Below, piece by piece: positions 1 through 13,300 of a stretch of DNA of 64,000 nt; the stretch's first letter is position 1, and every line of letters starts with the position of its first letter. Made by a program: the position numbers and the translations under genes. The notes below the pieces were generated by a model that did not search any database, was not told where the DNA came from, and saw only the letters and a list, made by a program, of their open reading frames with translations. Source of the DNA: Cristatella mucedo (lineage: Eukaryota > Bryozoa > Phylactolaemata > Cristatellidae); the NCBI GenBank assembly GCA_009760855.2, contig WPIO01000060.1, forward strand, positions 1,541,501 to 1,605,500, written 5' to 3'.

Positions 1-59
1 TAAACTATTTGAGTCAGAACATCGAGTTGCACGATTTTTTGCCTAATGGGGTTCTGATA

Positions 60-330
60 GGTAAGCGAGAGCCAGAAAATGAAGGGACATAAAAGTACAT
101 CACAGAACCTTGAAGTTTATACGGTGCTTGATTGGGAACCAGTGTAGGTCTGTGAGAAGTGGTGTGATGCGGCAACTGCGACGCTCATGGCAGACGAGTC
201 TAGCTGCAGAATTGCTTTACCAACTGTAAGGGCCTGATTGCATACACCGCTAGACCAGAAAGCATATACCTCCATCAGTGTCTGAGAACTATCTGGGTGT
301 CTGGATCCAACGTTACCCGTCACTAAATTA
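60..330 (-). mobile_element. LINE family 1 remnant
   Basis: The plus strand carries CCTTGAAG...GAGAAGTGGTGTGATG and CTCATGGCAGACGAG..TAGCTGCAGA, the antisense of the HITPLL and ARLVCR blocks seen at 38130-39175. Strongly decayed. Confidence 0.6.
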
Positions 331-467
331 TGACGTCAGCTCCATTGTCAAGTCTGAATGTTTTCAACTATTTAGCAGCATAAACCTTTTTGCACGCTGA
401 GATATGGATACCATAGCCAAACTGGTACGTGCATTAAAAACAATACGTCTACGCTCATAAACAGCCG

Positions 468-632
468 TGATGGCACACTAGGTAAGGTGGTTGCTTTCAC
501 GACCTTGGTCCCGAAGTCGTGGGTTCGATTCCTGCGGTAGGCGATTCTTTATCGCCACTGTCAGCGGTGGTGATAGCCGTACAGGCTCTTCTGTCGCTAT
601 ACAAAAAGAGGCTGTTTAATCAGCTAGGATTT
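468..632 (+). repeat. SINE-B, second tRNA-like SINE family
   Basis: ACTAGGTAAGGTGGTTGCTT (A-box-like), AAGTCGTGGGTTCGATTCCT (a good B-box, GGTTCGATTCC), then a body with GTGATAGCCGTACAGGCTCT, GCTATACAAAAAGAGGCTGT and TTAATCAGCTAGG. It shares this body with 33640-33795 and differs from SINE-A throughout. Confidence 0.75.
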
Positions 633-1629
633 ATTTATTTATTATTAAACATAAACCAGTGTTGAACGGCATAGAAGTGGCAGTCAAAGTAGCTAAATAG
701 ATAAAGCACTGTATTGGCAACCCTCGGGTTTTTGGAGCAAGTCCCGCAATAGGCGAAATTCATTTCTAACGTTCATTTTCACAGAATATCACCTCTGGTT
801 ACTCTCTATTATAAAATTACAGCTCTCGAGGTTTACTGCCCGCGAAATCTCAAGCTTACAGTTGGCTCAAAACTCTGAAGAAATATTTTTCAATCTTGAA
901 AGTTGAAACTTCCACATTACACCTTTCTCGTCGAACTGAGCTGGTTCCCCATCAACAGCGTAATAACTTCAACACTCTGTGACTCACTTTCAGGTCTCTC
1001 CTTCTTTAACAACGGATAATTTACCTATCCGAAATTATTCGTGATTGGACTACGCTTCGTACAATCTGCTCTACTGACGGTAAGAAGTATCTTTACTTCT
1101 AAAAAGCCATAAGTTCATGGTACGTGGCCTTGGCTCCCTTTGCACTGGACGCCTGGAACACAAAATCATCTAGCCTCCACAGACTTGAAGATATTTTAAA
1201 GGAAGTTAAAAAACCTGCTCCTAACATGATTTGCTCCATCCATTTGAGTTGTAACCTCTCTAGTTGGAGCATGCTGTGCCATTATCGTTGATCATAGAAC
1301 ATGCTTCTTTTTTTAATTGTAGAGGGCCTTAGAAAAAAATTATCAACTTAGGAGAGCTGAGCACATGCAAAATTGTGTCTCATCTCGACTTTTCTGCATG
1401 TGATGCTCAAAGGATTAAAGGTTCTCCCAGTCGAAATAACGTTTGTCTGAAGCAGCTTGATTTCGTGGATTTCGGTTAAAATGCCGTTAGCTCATTCTTA
1501 ATAAATTAAATTAATGCAGAACATGTAAAACAAACATTTACTAATTGATTAATAAAAATATTATTAATACATTTGTATAGCACCTTCAGTGAACCTAGTA
1601 GCTTTCTAGGCACTTTGCTAATGTTGCAA
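633..1629. other. Stretch with no recognised feature
   Basis: AT-rich, many stops in all frames. Presumably intron of the minus ABCC gene or its flank. The missing exon 7 was looked for here and not found. Confidence 0.6.
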
Positions 1630-2957
1630 ACGAAGTATGATTAAATGGTTAATGGTAGCTCTTGAACACGATAACCTTCCTCAAAGATTGAGAACAGTGA
1701 TCGGTCTTGCAGATGATGCACTGGCATGGTTTAAATCGTACTTGTCCCGTCGTGTTCAATCCATGTCGTATGGGGTCAGATTTCATCCACCAGACCTGTG
1801 GAGTCCCATCGAGGGACCGTTCTCGGCCCTTTGCTTTTCTTTATTTATACTGAACCTCTGAGGAAAGATTTTCGGGCCCGTGGAATATGCTATCACTATT
1901 ATTTTGACGATACTCAGCTTTATTTTCGATTTAAACTGTTTGAATCTGCTGCAACCACTTACAAACTGAATTCTTACATACGTTGCATACGTTCGATCCT
2001 AGATGTCACAAAATTTCCTTACACTAAACGAAGATAAAACTGAATTGCTACTCGTGGGATATTCCAAGCGTTTGGCTTTGCCCTCCTAATAGGTGATGCA
2101 GTTTTGCTAACATCATCGTGTGCTCGGAATTCAACTGTCGCCTTTAACAACTGTATAAGTTTTGAAAGCTTCGTTAAGAAGACTGATTTACAACTAGCCA
2201 TCATGTCCATACCATACCTAAGATTAAGAAATTTCTCTATTGTAACTTTTAAGTAATGTAGCCAGCTCCCTGTTCTGTCTCGGCTAGATTATTGCAATTC
2301 CATATTAGCTTGGCTCCCGCAAAAAGCCACTAGGTCACACTGCAGCTGGTGGTGAATATGGCTGCAAGGCTGGTTTAGAAATCTCACAGGTTTAACCACG
2401 TGCCTCCTTTGCTGAAAGAGATTGGACGGCTGCGAGTTGATCCAACGGATACGAAGTGAAGTTCTTATGCTGCCGCACAAGGCTCGCCAATGCTAGGCTC
2501 TTCATACATATCTGAACAGCTGCATCAGTTTCAGCCAATTCGTGCCCTGAGGTCCTTTATGAACAACAAATTAGCTGTTGCCTTCCTAGGCATAAATAAT
2601 CCTCAAATACTTTGGAGACCGTGCCTTTAGTTCGTATGCTCCCAAAGCTTGGAACTTACTTCAGACTTCCGTCACGACATCCCCTGACTTAACGCTCCTA
2701 TTTATGACAGCATTTAGTGGGTCCCTGAGATTCATCCTTTATGTACTCATGCGTGCTGACGCTGTGCATGCTGCTACTAACCATACCTGCATGCTGACCC
2801 TGTGCATGTCATCCTTAACCATGTTATTCTCGTTGTTTATCGAGCATGCCACTACTAACCATTCAATCATACTTCCTTTGCAGCAAATGTAAAGCGCCTA
2901 GAAAGAGATTGAGTTCTCCGAAGGCGCTTTATCAGCTTTGTTATTGTTATTATTATT
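1630..2957 (+). mobile_element. LINE family 1-type copy with reverse-transcriptase palm motif, decayed
   Basis: Two overlapping frames (from 1637 and 1798) carry DDALAWFKSYLSRRVQ, GTVLGPLLFFIYTEPL and YYFDDTQLYF. These are the RT fingers/palm blocks (SVLGPLLF, Y-ADDTQLY) of CR1/L2-like LINEs, with the Ala of ADD changed to Phe. Decayed C-terminal blocks follow to about 2700. The 3' UTR with TGTAAAGCGCCTAGAAAGAG and a TTATT tail ends at 2957. Many stops and frameshifts. Confidence 0.78.
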
Positions 2958-2959
2958 AA

Positions 2960-3330
2960 ATATCGTTGGAAACAGAGTGCTTTTTTGAGGATCCTAAACT
3001 GTTGAACTCACTTCCACAATTCTTACTCAATGGAAAGCAATAGCCATTCTCCAGCTGCCGCCTGTGGCGCATTCTTCGCAGCCAACCTGAGCTGCTCGTT
3101 TCATGCTACTCACTTCCTCGACTGCCCTTTTGACTACGCTATGCTTTTCACTTCCACTTGGTTGGGTGAGCTGAAATCCGTTGGCAACCGCAAGCGAAAG
3201 TGATTTTGTCGCTCAAGCTCTGTGTATCTGCTATAGAAAACTCGCCTGCGTTGTAACACCCACTTGGTCATTGTGGCTTTGTGGAGCTGCAGACGGACAT
3301 ACATTGCTCTACATGAGACGAAGAGAAAGA
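2960..3330 (+). mobile_element. LINE family 2, decayed 3' fragment
   Basis: CTAAACTGTTGAACTCACTT..CACAATTCTTACTCAATGG matches the LWNSLPQFL block; ends in GCAGACGGACATACATTGCT. Lies directly after the family 1 tail at 2957. Confidence 0.65.
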
Positions 3331-3639
3331 AGCACAGTACTCCCTAATCTCGGTTAACCTAGCATACTTGACTTTAGCTAATTTACCTGAGACATTCAAA
3401 AGCACCCACGAGAATCAGCTCGGTGCTAAATTCCATGAGCTCGGCAGCTGTAGCCGACGCGACCACAAGTCAGCATCTACCAGCCGACAAAAGCGCAAGC
3501 TGTTCTTTTTTCAATTGCGTTACTGATGACTGCATAAAGCCTTGCTGCGTGAACAACGTTGAATGTGTGCTTGTAATGAAGTACTGCCCCCCTAGCAGTT
3601 GTTTGCGTAGTTTAAAGGCTGCTATCTCATCACTCGCAA

Positions 3640-4075
3640 GACATCTAGCAGTACGTCCTCAGAATGCTCAGTGGCATCCGTTTGAGCATCCGCTGGTTTC
3701 GCAACTGCACTCCATTCCTCCGCTTAAAGACAGTTGGCGACAGAAGCTTTAGCTCTGCAGGTCCTAGACTGTGGAACTCGCTTCCACAATTCGTACCCAA
3801 CGACATCTACACTCCAACTGCCGACTATGGCACATCTTTTTCAGCGGTCCTGAACTGCTACTTCTATGCTACTCACTACCTCAACTGCTCTCCTGACTCT
3901 GCCATGCTTCCCACTTTCTCTTTGTTGCGTGAGACGAAGTCTGTTGGCTACCGAATGCGTACCGAAAGTCGCTTAGGCTGTGAGTGCGCTATACAAAACT
4001 CTCCTGCGTAACGCCCACATGGTCTTTATGACTTTGTGGAGTTACTGACGGAGATACATTACATTACATTACACT
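3640..4075 (+). mobile_element. LINE family 2, 3' fragment
   Basis: FLRLKTVGDRSFSSAGPRLW and the block ending TRESRLGCECAIQNSPA-like text, then CGGAGATACATTACATTACA. Near-identical over its length to 20360-20740. Confidence 0.87.
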
Positions 4076-5395
4076 TGCAAAGCATGAATTAAATGACAGG
4101 ACACAATATCAGCTCATTGACCTTTGGAAGATTTTGTTTATTTAGTGTCATTCAATAGCTAAGCTTGATACCGCAGAAATAATATAAAAAGCGGTGCATG
4201 TATCAAAAAGTGCATGAGCCTACATATCTTTTCAGCCCAGTGGTTCTCTGTCTCATTTAACGACCGTGGATGAGTGCATTGACTGATCGAAGAGAAATGA
4301 AGACAGCTAAGCATTAAGTCTCGCGGAGCTTTGCGAGATACCAGCTGTTTAGCTTCGATTAGTTATTCAAGATGATCCCTATCCTCATATGTGGGTATAA
4401 ATCGGCACACCGAATGGGCGCCCGATACTGCCAATGATACGATCACGTGGACTGCAACAACCGATAATATCCCGCGTGTTAAGAATACAATGCAGGAGCT
4501 CATGCTTTTGCAAACTTCTTGCGGGAGAATCTGCTCTTAAATGTTACTATTCTAGTCGCACCTAATAAAAAGGACCTCTACTAGCCACGTTCAGAGGATG
4601 AGATGTTCAACGCCCTGATTGCAGGCCTTTCATCTTAACGCTTTCCGTAGAGTTAGTCGAACATCTCATGTTTTTTCGATAAGGAGTTTCATTGACATCA
4701 CCTTCAATAGCATTGTCACTAATTATGTTAATATAATATAGCTACTGATAGCATTATCTTACGCTTAATATGTAATAAAACTATTATTATTATTAAATTG
4801 TATCCAAATAAGTGTGCACATTAGAACAGTTTCGTGATTTCTTATAAATGACCATTACTGGATTCCTATTAATGACCATTACTCGATTCTCATCTGTTTA
4901 GCTCCGATATTCTTTGCAGCTCTATTGTGTTGAAGTTCGTTTCTCTGCACATGGCCTTCGGCACCCCACCAAAGAAACGGTGCATAGTTTTCAGCATTAC
5001 GACGACTATACTTGCCTTGTGCAGCAATGAGGACAAAATAAATTTGCCTCGTTTGATCCCTTGCGTATTTTAACACCACTTCAACTATATTGACTCTATC
5101 CCTTACGTATTTTAACACTATTTCAACTCTACTTCTTGATTTAACCAGTAGCTCAACTTTGGAGTACGTAACCTGAGTGGCAAGAGCTGCGTTTGCCCTA
5201 GCGGACTTCTACTCGAATGTATTAGAGCAAGTACACTGTGACAGAAAAATAGGCAGAGTACTACGACAAGCAGAGAGGCTGGCTTTTGAAAAGGGAGGTC
5301 GGAAAGTTGTAATGCACCAATAGCAGCGTGGGATACAGGCAGCATGGCATGGGAATAGTCGAATAGAACCAATGCGAGCTGCACCACCCACTCAC
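4076..5395. other. Left-most part of intron 6 of the minus ABCC gene as seen here
   Basis: No exon-like match to the IKMYxWE segment. Besides the 49-bp duplication, AATGACCATTACT is doubled at about 4849-4885. Nothing else recognised. Confidence 0.6.
5045..5140 (+). repeat. Short tandem duplication, about 49-bp unit
   Basis: TTGATCCCTTGCGTATTTTA..CTTCAACTATATTGA and CTATCCCTTACGTATTTTAA..TTTCAACTCT are adjacent, similar copies. Confidence 0.7.
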
Positions 5396-5559
5396 CGTAG
5401 ACGAGCGTATGCTTTGCCGAGTAGTGCCTGCAAAGGTGTCAGTATGAGGACCAAGGTGTATCCGGCAAGGCTGGAGGGCCCCAGCTGAACCCACAAAATG
5501 GCTAATATCACAACAGCTTGAACTGGACCCCACCAAAGGTATTGGATCTGCAGTGCGGC
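5396..5559 (-). CDS. ABCC4-like: ABCC4-like minus gene, exon 6 (TM3-TM4)
   Basis: The exon is 164 nt between TATTTTCAG and CTACG|GTGAGT. It reads AALQIQYLWWGPVQAVVILA, then ILWVQLG, SSLAGYTLVLILTPLQALLG and KAYARLR. Phase 0 in and phase 2 out, as in the plus gene. Confidence 0.93.
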
Positions 5560-7275
5560 CTGAAAATAGAAACGTTCCTCTAGCACACTGGTCGCAGCAA
5601 GTCATGCAGTCAGTAGGAAGCGAGCTGGAAAAATTTATAATGGAACAGTTTAGCATGCATGTTTATGAGCTTTAACCCAGCACCAGGCACCTGACAAAGC
5701 AAACGGGAGTGAGCCTGGACGGTAGAATGGAGGATTATATGAACAGGCTTGCCTGGCAAGCATGCTAAATGCGAACAGTAAATAGCAGACAGCATTCGAC
5801 AAGCCCAAGTTCTTCATCGAAACTGTATGCCAGTCCTTCGATGCCTATCGGATGCCATGAGCATCTTCAAAATCGCAGAGGAAAGACTGGTTACTGTTTA
5901 AATAAAAAGCCTACCTCAGCTGCGTGTGGCTGCAAAGCTGTTTTTCAGCTCACCTATTCTTTGAAAGGGTGCCGCTCAGCTAGTCATCATCTATGATTCA
6001 GGTTCGATAGTAGACCCTTCCAACGGCGGTAATGTTATCAGTTTGCTTGTTCTAAATAGAATTGACTAGACGAACTTCTATACTGTAAGGCCTATCAAAA
6101 AATGATTATTGCAGTTGCCACATCACACCACTTCTAGCCGACCTGCACTGGCTACCAGTCAAGCAACGGATTGACTTCAAGGTTTTGTCGCTCACTTTTA
6201 AGTCACTTCATTCTATGGCTCCAGCCTATCTCTCAGATCTACTCCCTCACCAGGCCAAGCATCGTACTACCCACTTTTCGCAATCCAACAGTCTACCAAT
6301 ACCTCGTACAAACCACAAATCCTTTGGAGACCGTGCATTTAGTTCGTATGCTCCCAAAGCCTGGAACTCCCTCTCGACTTGCGTCAGAACATCCCCTGAC
6401 TTGACCACATTTAAAAAGAACTTAAAAACACACCTATTTAGGACAGTATTTAGTGGGCCCCTGTGATTCGTCCTTCATGTGCTTATGTGTGCTGACACTG
6501 TGCAAGCTGCCACTAACCGCATTTGCATGCTGACCCTGTACATGTCACCCCTAACCATGTTTGTTTATCAAGCATGATATTACTCACCATTATATTAGAT
6601 TTCCCTTTGCAGCACATGTAAAGCGCCTAGGAAGAGATTGAGTTGTCTGAGGGTGCTTTATCAAGTGCATTATTATTATATTATTATTATTATAAGCCTG
6701 TGCAGATTGTGATGAATATGGATCTAAATTTGATATTGAAACCATGAAGTAAAATTCAGCCGCATTTTTCTTTTACTGGGGGATCTGCATTAGCTCCCAG
6801 CTGACCAGCAGATACAGAGGCTGAGGCGTTGGTCACTTTATGAAGAGGTCGTGTTTTCGAGTCCACCAGCAGTAAATCTAAGCACTGCAAGCTTAATAAA
6901 TTGATGCTAAGAACTTCTGCCGCACTATAAATGAGTCTTTTGAATATGCTGAACTTGAATTTTTACTTTTCAAAATCACACTCTGACCCACTAGCCTTCA
7001 TCATGCCTTAGCTCATTCATACTAAGCTCAACTGCTGAACGAATAGCAGCCTCTTTGAGCTATCAGTTCCTTTCTGAAAAACATAGAGAAACCAATGTTT
7101 ACTAAATTTCTAACCGTGGGTATTATTATTTCCCAATCGCTTTATGCTTCAAATATAGAAAAAGTCTAAATTTTCAACAATAACTTTGCCTTTTTCAGTA
7201 AGACAGTGGTAAATTTGCTATTTGCCCGTTGTTGAGAACATTGCAGACACAGCTATGGCCAAAGGTCGGCTGCTA

Positions 7276-7316
<41 letters not shown>

Positions 7317-10300
7317 CCAAATAAGAAGTCAGCTGCTTTGCATTACAATCAAAACTTTTTCCATAAGTTACCTGAGACACAGCCCACTGCTGATGTGTTT
7401 GCGAGACTACGTAAAAATAAGACATTGTGGCAATAAATTTACCAGATAGAGGCTTAGTAATAAAGTAAAGGCGGCTCATAGAAGCTTTACTCCAGTAGTT
7501 CGGTGCATCATGGACAATCAAAAGGCGGAAGAACTCTAAATATCTTATTGAGAATAGTGCGCATCTCTAAGGGAAAATGCGATGTACGATTGCCTTCTCC
7601 GTTATTCTGATATTGACTCATTAAAGGAGAACGTGGGTACTTACTCGGAAAAGCATAGCAGGTGATTAAGGTAGACTAAGCTTGACTTTAAAAGCTCCAA
7701 ACACACTAGAAAGAGATATTTATTGGCGGCTACATTTTGGTGCTGATTCGTCGAAGTGATTTACAGTATAGTTTTAAATCTTGATAAGCTATTTATTTTC
7801 ATATTTTCATATAACTACTATGTAAATACATTTCATTACGAATCATTTTTTAGGACCAATTGCAAATGAATAGATGTGGCATAGTTTTCTTTTCTTGTTG
7901 AAAATTGATTGATTTAAATTGTATCACCGTCCTGCCTACGAAAGCAAATGTTTTACGGGAAATGGCCATTGTATGCTTTTGAAACACTAGCAATTAGGAA
8001 ATAACACGCGCTACCCAAGAAAAATGTGCCGCTGTGCTATAAATCAGATGTTCAATTTTTTTACTCTGAAACGATTCGCGATCAATAGCTTTTGCTCTGC
8101 GGGTCTAAAACTGTGGAGCCAGCTTCCTCAATTCTTTCCAAATGTAATCTTCTCTCCAACAACCTACTCTGGCATATCTATTTCAGCCACTCTGTGCTGC
8201 TACTTCCTCGATTGCCCTCCTGATACTGCTATGCTTCTCAGCATCTCTTTTCTTCGGGACGCGAAGCTAGTTGGCTAACGCAGGCACATTGACAGGCTTT
8301 GATTGGGCTGTAGAAAACTCTCCAGCGTAAGGCACTCCTAGTCTTTAAGGCTTAGTGAAGCTGCATACCAATGTGCCTGCAGGTACTCTGCGCTTTTGCT
8401 TTCGTTTATGGAAGATTCGCCACGAGCAAGAAAGTTGCAATCAGAGAGCAATTTGGCGAATCTACATCGGATAATTAGCCTGCAACTGAAATTTAGTGAC
8501 TTGCGGCTGAGCCTTAATAGGATTTCTTTTACTTTACCAATACCGAGTACTCCCCACTTCGAGCGGTTGCTCAAAGACGATAGCCCGCTGTAGCGGCCAT
8601 ACTCGGTCACGGACAACCTATTTAATTGCTGTTGAGGAAGTTCCTTCTCAGTGTAAGCCTCCGAGAGCGTAGCCGTGTTATGTCCATGAACGTTTGAATT
8701 CTTTCCTTAAGATCTTTAAAATCCTCGGCAGCTGTTTTTGCTTATAATAATACTTCATAAGAGCGTAGCCGATCCAATATAAGAGCTAGGTATGGTCTAA
8801 CATCAATTTGCTTCGATAATTATAACTATGCGATTACCCAACCACAAAAGAAACGGCTAATAGAACAAACAATCTGAGACAAAGCAAGAGAGAAAGGAGA
8901 GAGACAAGACTGTCGAACCTTAAAATCGAGCAAGATCAAGTAATCATCACTCACAAATTCAAGCCGCGCTACGTCATTGGACATAAGGTTGACGATATGT
9001 CCAGTCGTTGTGCCCGCAAGGGATTTTTGATTGAGTCGTAGCGCCTAAAAATGGAACATGTTGAAACTGGCTTTTAGTTTGGCTTGATACCCTGAATATA
9101 ACAGTGAAACTTTTTCATGCGACTCTTATGAAAATGAATAATTAATCAAAATAATAATAGCAAGAATAAAACACTGGCACGGAGCATAATGTGAACTAAA
9201 TCGCTGTCTTGGCACGTCGCGAATGATGGAAAGGAAGCATGCCAACTAGTTATCGATAGCATGCAGACTGGACTCGCAGCATGCATAAGCATTCAAAGGG
9301 CAGTTAGACGGAGAGAATAAATTATAAACGGACCACGTGTTGTTTTTGGCTTCATTTAAAAAATCAAGTCCGGGAAGGATGTATCTTCATTCGAGAGCGA
9401 CTTTTAGGCTTTGGGGGCATTCGAATTGATCGCCTGCAAAGGATTTGAGTTTATTGCAATTAGATGCTCGACGTCAGTCAAGAGAGCACTTGTTAACAAA
9501 ACTTAATAACAAGTCTTTCAAAGAGGCTGGGCAAAGCGAAAGAATGAAAGGGGATTTACGATCAATTAGAAGGACCTAGAAGCTAAAACGCTTCTTGAGG
9601 AGAGGTCATCGCAGGTTAGTAAGAAGTGGTGCAATCTGGTAACTACAATTTTGATCATAGAAAAGCCTAGCTGCTGATTCATGCACCGCATGTAAAAATT
9701 TTATTACCACGTACGAATACCTCCAATTATTAAATTTCATACGCCTATCCTTGATTTCACGACATTATAGACAAGCATGGCTAAAGTAATATTGTCTATT
9801 AAGACATAGTGCTCTTAGGACATTATTCAGCTAAGTCCGAGTCATTACGAAGTTAGTAACTGAAAGTAGGCACGCTTCACTGTGTAGCTGGTGAGATCAA
9901 CTAGTGAAAGGTCATTTTTGAAGAGGCCCCTCAGATTCCGGGCAGATGCTATACAAGATTTGATGGAAAAATCTATTTGGATGGTCAGGATTTCCAATAT
10001 CAGAATAACACAGCAGTTGCTCATTAAATTGACAGACAGTCTTAAACAAGCTTTTTCAAGCATAGGCAGAGTAGTCCAGCTGAGCATCAAGTCTGCATTA
10101 AGCCAAAGGCAATGTCTGGCAAGAGTGTCCACTGAGTTTAGCCCGACGACTGCCAATCCAATACTAATAATAATAACAATGCGCTTGATAAAGCGCCCTC
10201 AGAGAACTCAATCTCTTTCTAAGCGCTTTACATTTGAAAAACAGAGGCTACCATCGTGTAGCATTTTGCAGCTATTGGAGGCCGGTCGGATGATTGGTAA

Positions 10301-13300
10301 AGAAGAAATAGGGGACAGGAAAAGTATATTTCTTCGGACAGCGCCGATTTAAAGGCTTTTTAGTTTTTTGCGGTTCATTGAGCACGCTTGATACCGCAGG
10401 GAGACACACTGCGGACACACTGTGGACGTATTGAGATCTTCGTGTGGTGAGACACGCAGAAATCGATTACAATATTTGCATTTAGCGAGTGGCCTTTGTT
10501 GTGACTGATGCCGTGTGCATGAGGCACGAGGAAAAAATCGTAAGAAAAATATAACAATGAAGCTGGTTTCTTTTATTACTTTTGAGATGTCACGGATAAA
10601 ACACTTAATGGCAACTGCCTCTAAAATAAAAAAAAGTGGATAGGCTCCGTTTTTAAGGAACGTGCTGTGCCTGGACGGACGTTTAGTATTTCTAAGGAGC
10701 AATAAAGTTACATCATCTTAGTTAGTAAGAGTCCCTTTACTTGGATCGCTACAAAACATCAAATTAGCTCCTGTGAGAAACCGGATCATTATTTTGTGAA
10801 TGCGCGATAATAGTAATAAGGCTAAAGAGTTCTTGCAGAATAGCGATTGAAACTCCCGGATGGAGCACTACGACACACTAGAACCGATTGACAACTTAGC
10901 CAATTAGGACCCAGCCAAAGTTGCGAGCCAGACTTACTCTTCATATCACTTCTGTTGTCTGTACATGCTAGTCAGTGTCTTCTTTCCGATACAAAAAACT
11001 CGTAATGTCCAAAATTTAAACATGTCAGTAGTTATAACTTACCTAAATTGGCTTCACTCGTTTGTTTTGAGATCCGCTTGTAAATGTTCGTCTCCGACAT
11101 GCAGATCAAGCCAATGAACGTAACAGCCATCCACTTAGCACGGATTTGGCTGGTGGGAATCGCTTGCATACTGGTATGGAAGTCTTTCAGATCATCATAC
11201 GCTGCGTCAATCGGAAGCTCAAACTGGCCTTCTTTGCGCTGCACTGCTCCGTATTGGTTAAACCCTTCTTTCTTGGTTGACCTGCATCATTTGTTGCAGC
11301 CACAGTTCAACTTTGGCTTATTAACTCACTTCAATTTCATTGCCCCTCCAAGTGAGCTGCGAGGTTTGAAATGTTAACTGCAACCTTTTCGGAGAAGACT
11401 TTTTCGAATTCCAGATTCTAGTATCCCTTTATTTTCAGTTCGGACCATTTTTACGAGTAATTACACGATATTGCAGATTGATAGACCGTGTTGAGGAAAA
11501 TTTCAAGTACATTTCAATACTATTCAGCCGTGTGCTGACCGATTTGCAGTACTTCTTGGTCTAGCGGTTAAGGTGCTCGCCCCGACCAAGGTCTGACTGT
11601 AGTCGTGGGCTCGAGCCCCGAGGCATATGTGAAGCGCCTGAATAGAGATTGAGTTCTCTTGGGGCGCTATATAAATGAATTATATTTTGTTATACTTATA
11701 TAGAAAAATCTAGTTCCGTTCGACCTGTCTATCGGTCACTCTAGTTGTTTGGTTACTCAAAATCAAATCATCACTGGCACTACACTCGTACTAGGCCTAC
11801 CTACAAGACTCCGTAAGACTACAACTCCTTTAGTCGGACCTTTACACTAGGTCAACCAGCGTATTTCTCTCTTTGTAAACTGTAGATAATGCACGTAACA
11901 GGCACTATCGCATCAAAATTTTTATGATCTAATGCGAAAGGGGATTGAAGTATGTTCTCCAAAATATCTGACCATTACAGCTTGGGAGAGCCCTATAAAT
12001 ATTCAAACTTGCAGTCCGATCCAGCTTAGCTTTCACTGCTTTAAGCCCGCCATGCACGCCTACTTCTATGGCCTTGTGCCATCGGTCAGGAATAGCAAAC
12101 ATTAGAGCAGTCTAAAACTAGTCCGAAAAAGGCAAAAATAATGGCTAATTGCACATTAGTACGTTGCACCTCGCCCGATCCCTGGATAATAGGCGACATA
12201 GCCACCAATTAGACCTGCCAGTTCTTAGAGGCAAGCTGAAATAAATGAATGGCCTTAAAAGAAAGATCCTAATGAAGCATTAAAAGCTTGCTGATGCGAA
12301 ATTGAGTGTACCTGCAGAGTCCTATTTAAAATGTGGTACCCTGCTCAGCATTTGGCACCGCTGTCGCTGTACACCCAGTTTCGCTCACCTTTCTATATAG
12401 AATGGCGCAAGACGCAATCCTCATTTTCATGCCGGTTACAAAGTTAATGAATATCACTGGGTGATGTAAAACGGGGATGGCAGCGGCGGTTAGTGCCAAT
12501 CCCAGAGCGTAGAGGTACGCCTGCAGCGTCGAGATGGCTCCATCGCCGACTTCACTCTGCTTGAAGTAGCCGAGAATTGGAGCGAGCAGCAATGGCTGTG
12601 CTATACGCGAAAGATCCTGAAAAAATGCCAAGCACGTGACAATCACATGCGAATTCAAAGCGATGACTGAAAAGAATAGTGAAAGGGGAGGGTAATCGAG
12701 CAAACTTCGTAATTTCCGTGGGATATATCGTAGCAGAAATGCCAAAAGCTGGTTATTTTACCTTCAAAACTGTGAGCACTGCACAAGCAATGATCCGCCA
12801 CTTGAAGCACCGCATAATGGCCAAATGATAGCTTGGCTTCTTGCCTCGCTTCTCCTTTGTTTTTTCTTTCCTCCATTCTCTAAAGTACACCCAGACGAAT
12901 CATAAGTCAGTCTCAAAAGCATCACTTTAGGAGCCTAAAGGCATTAAGTCGCGGACTTCGTTCGAGCTGCTTGACACAGTTCATGCATCCAATTTCAAAT
13001 GACATCACGTTACGAGTAGCAATCCTAGTAAGCCGCACTAATTGCTTACCTGATCTCTTATTTCTACCAACGATGTACTGGGTTTAGGTATTTGCTTTGC
13101 AAGGAGCAGATGCGACGGAAGGCCTTGAGAAAGATCAGTGCCATATTGACTATGGCGGGATCAGCTGGCTAATTCACTTATCGCGATGCTGAATAAGACC
13201 TGAGCGTGGCACGTTAAGGAACTTTGCTTGATATGCCTTGGCGCTAATGATATCTTTTGCGTATGCGTGCTGACACTGTGCACGCTGCCACTAACTATAC

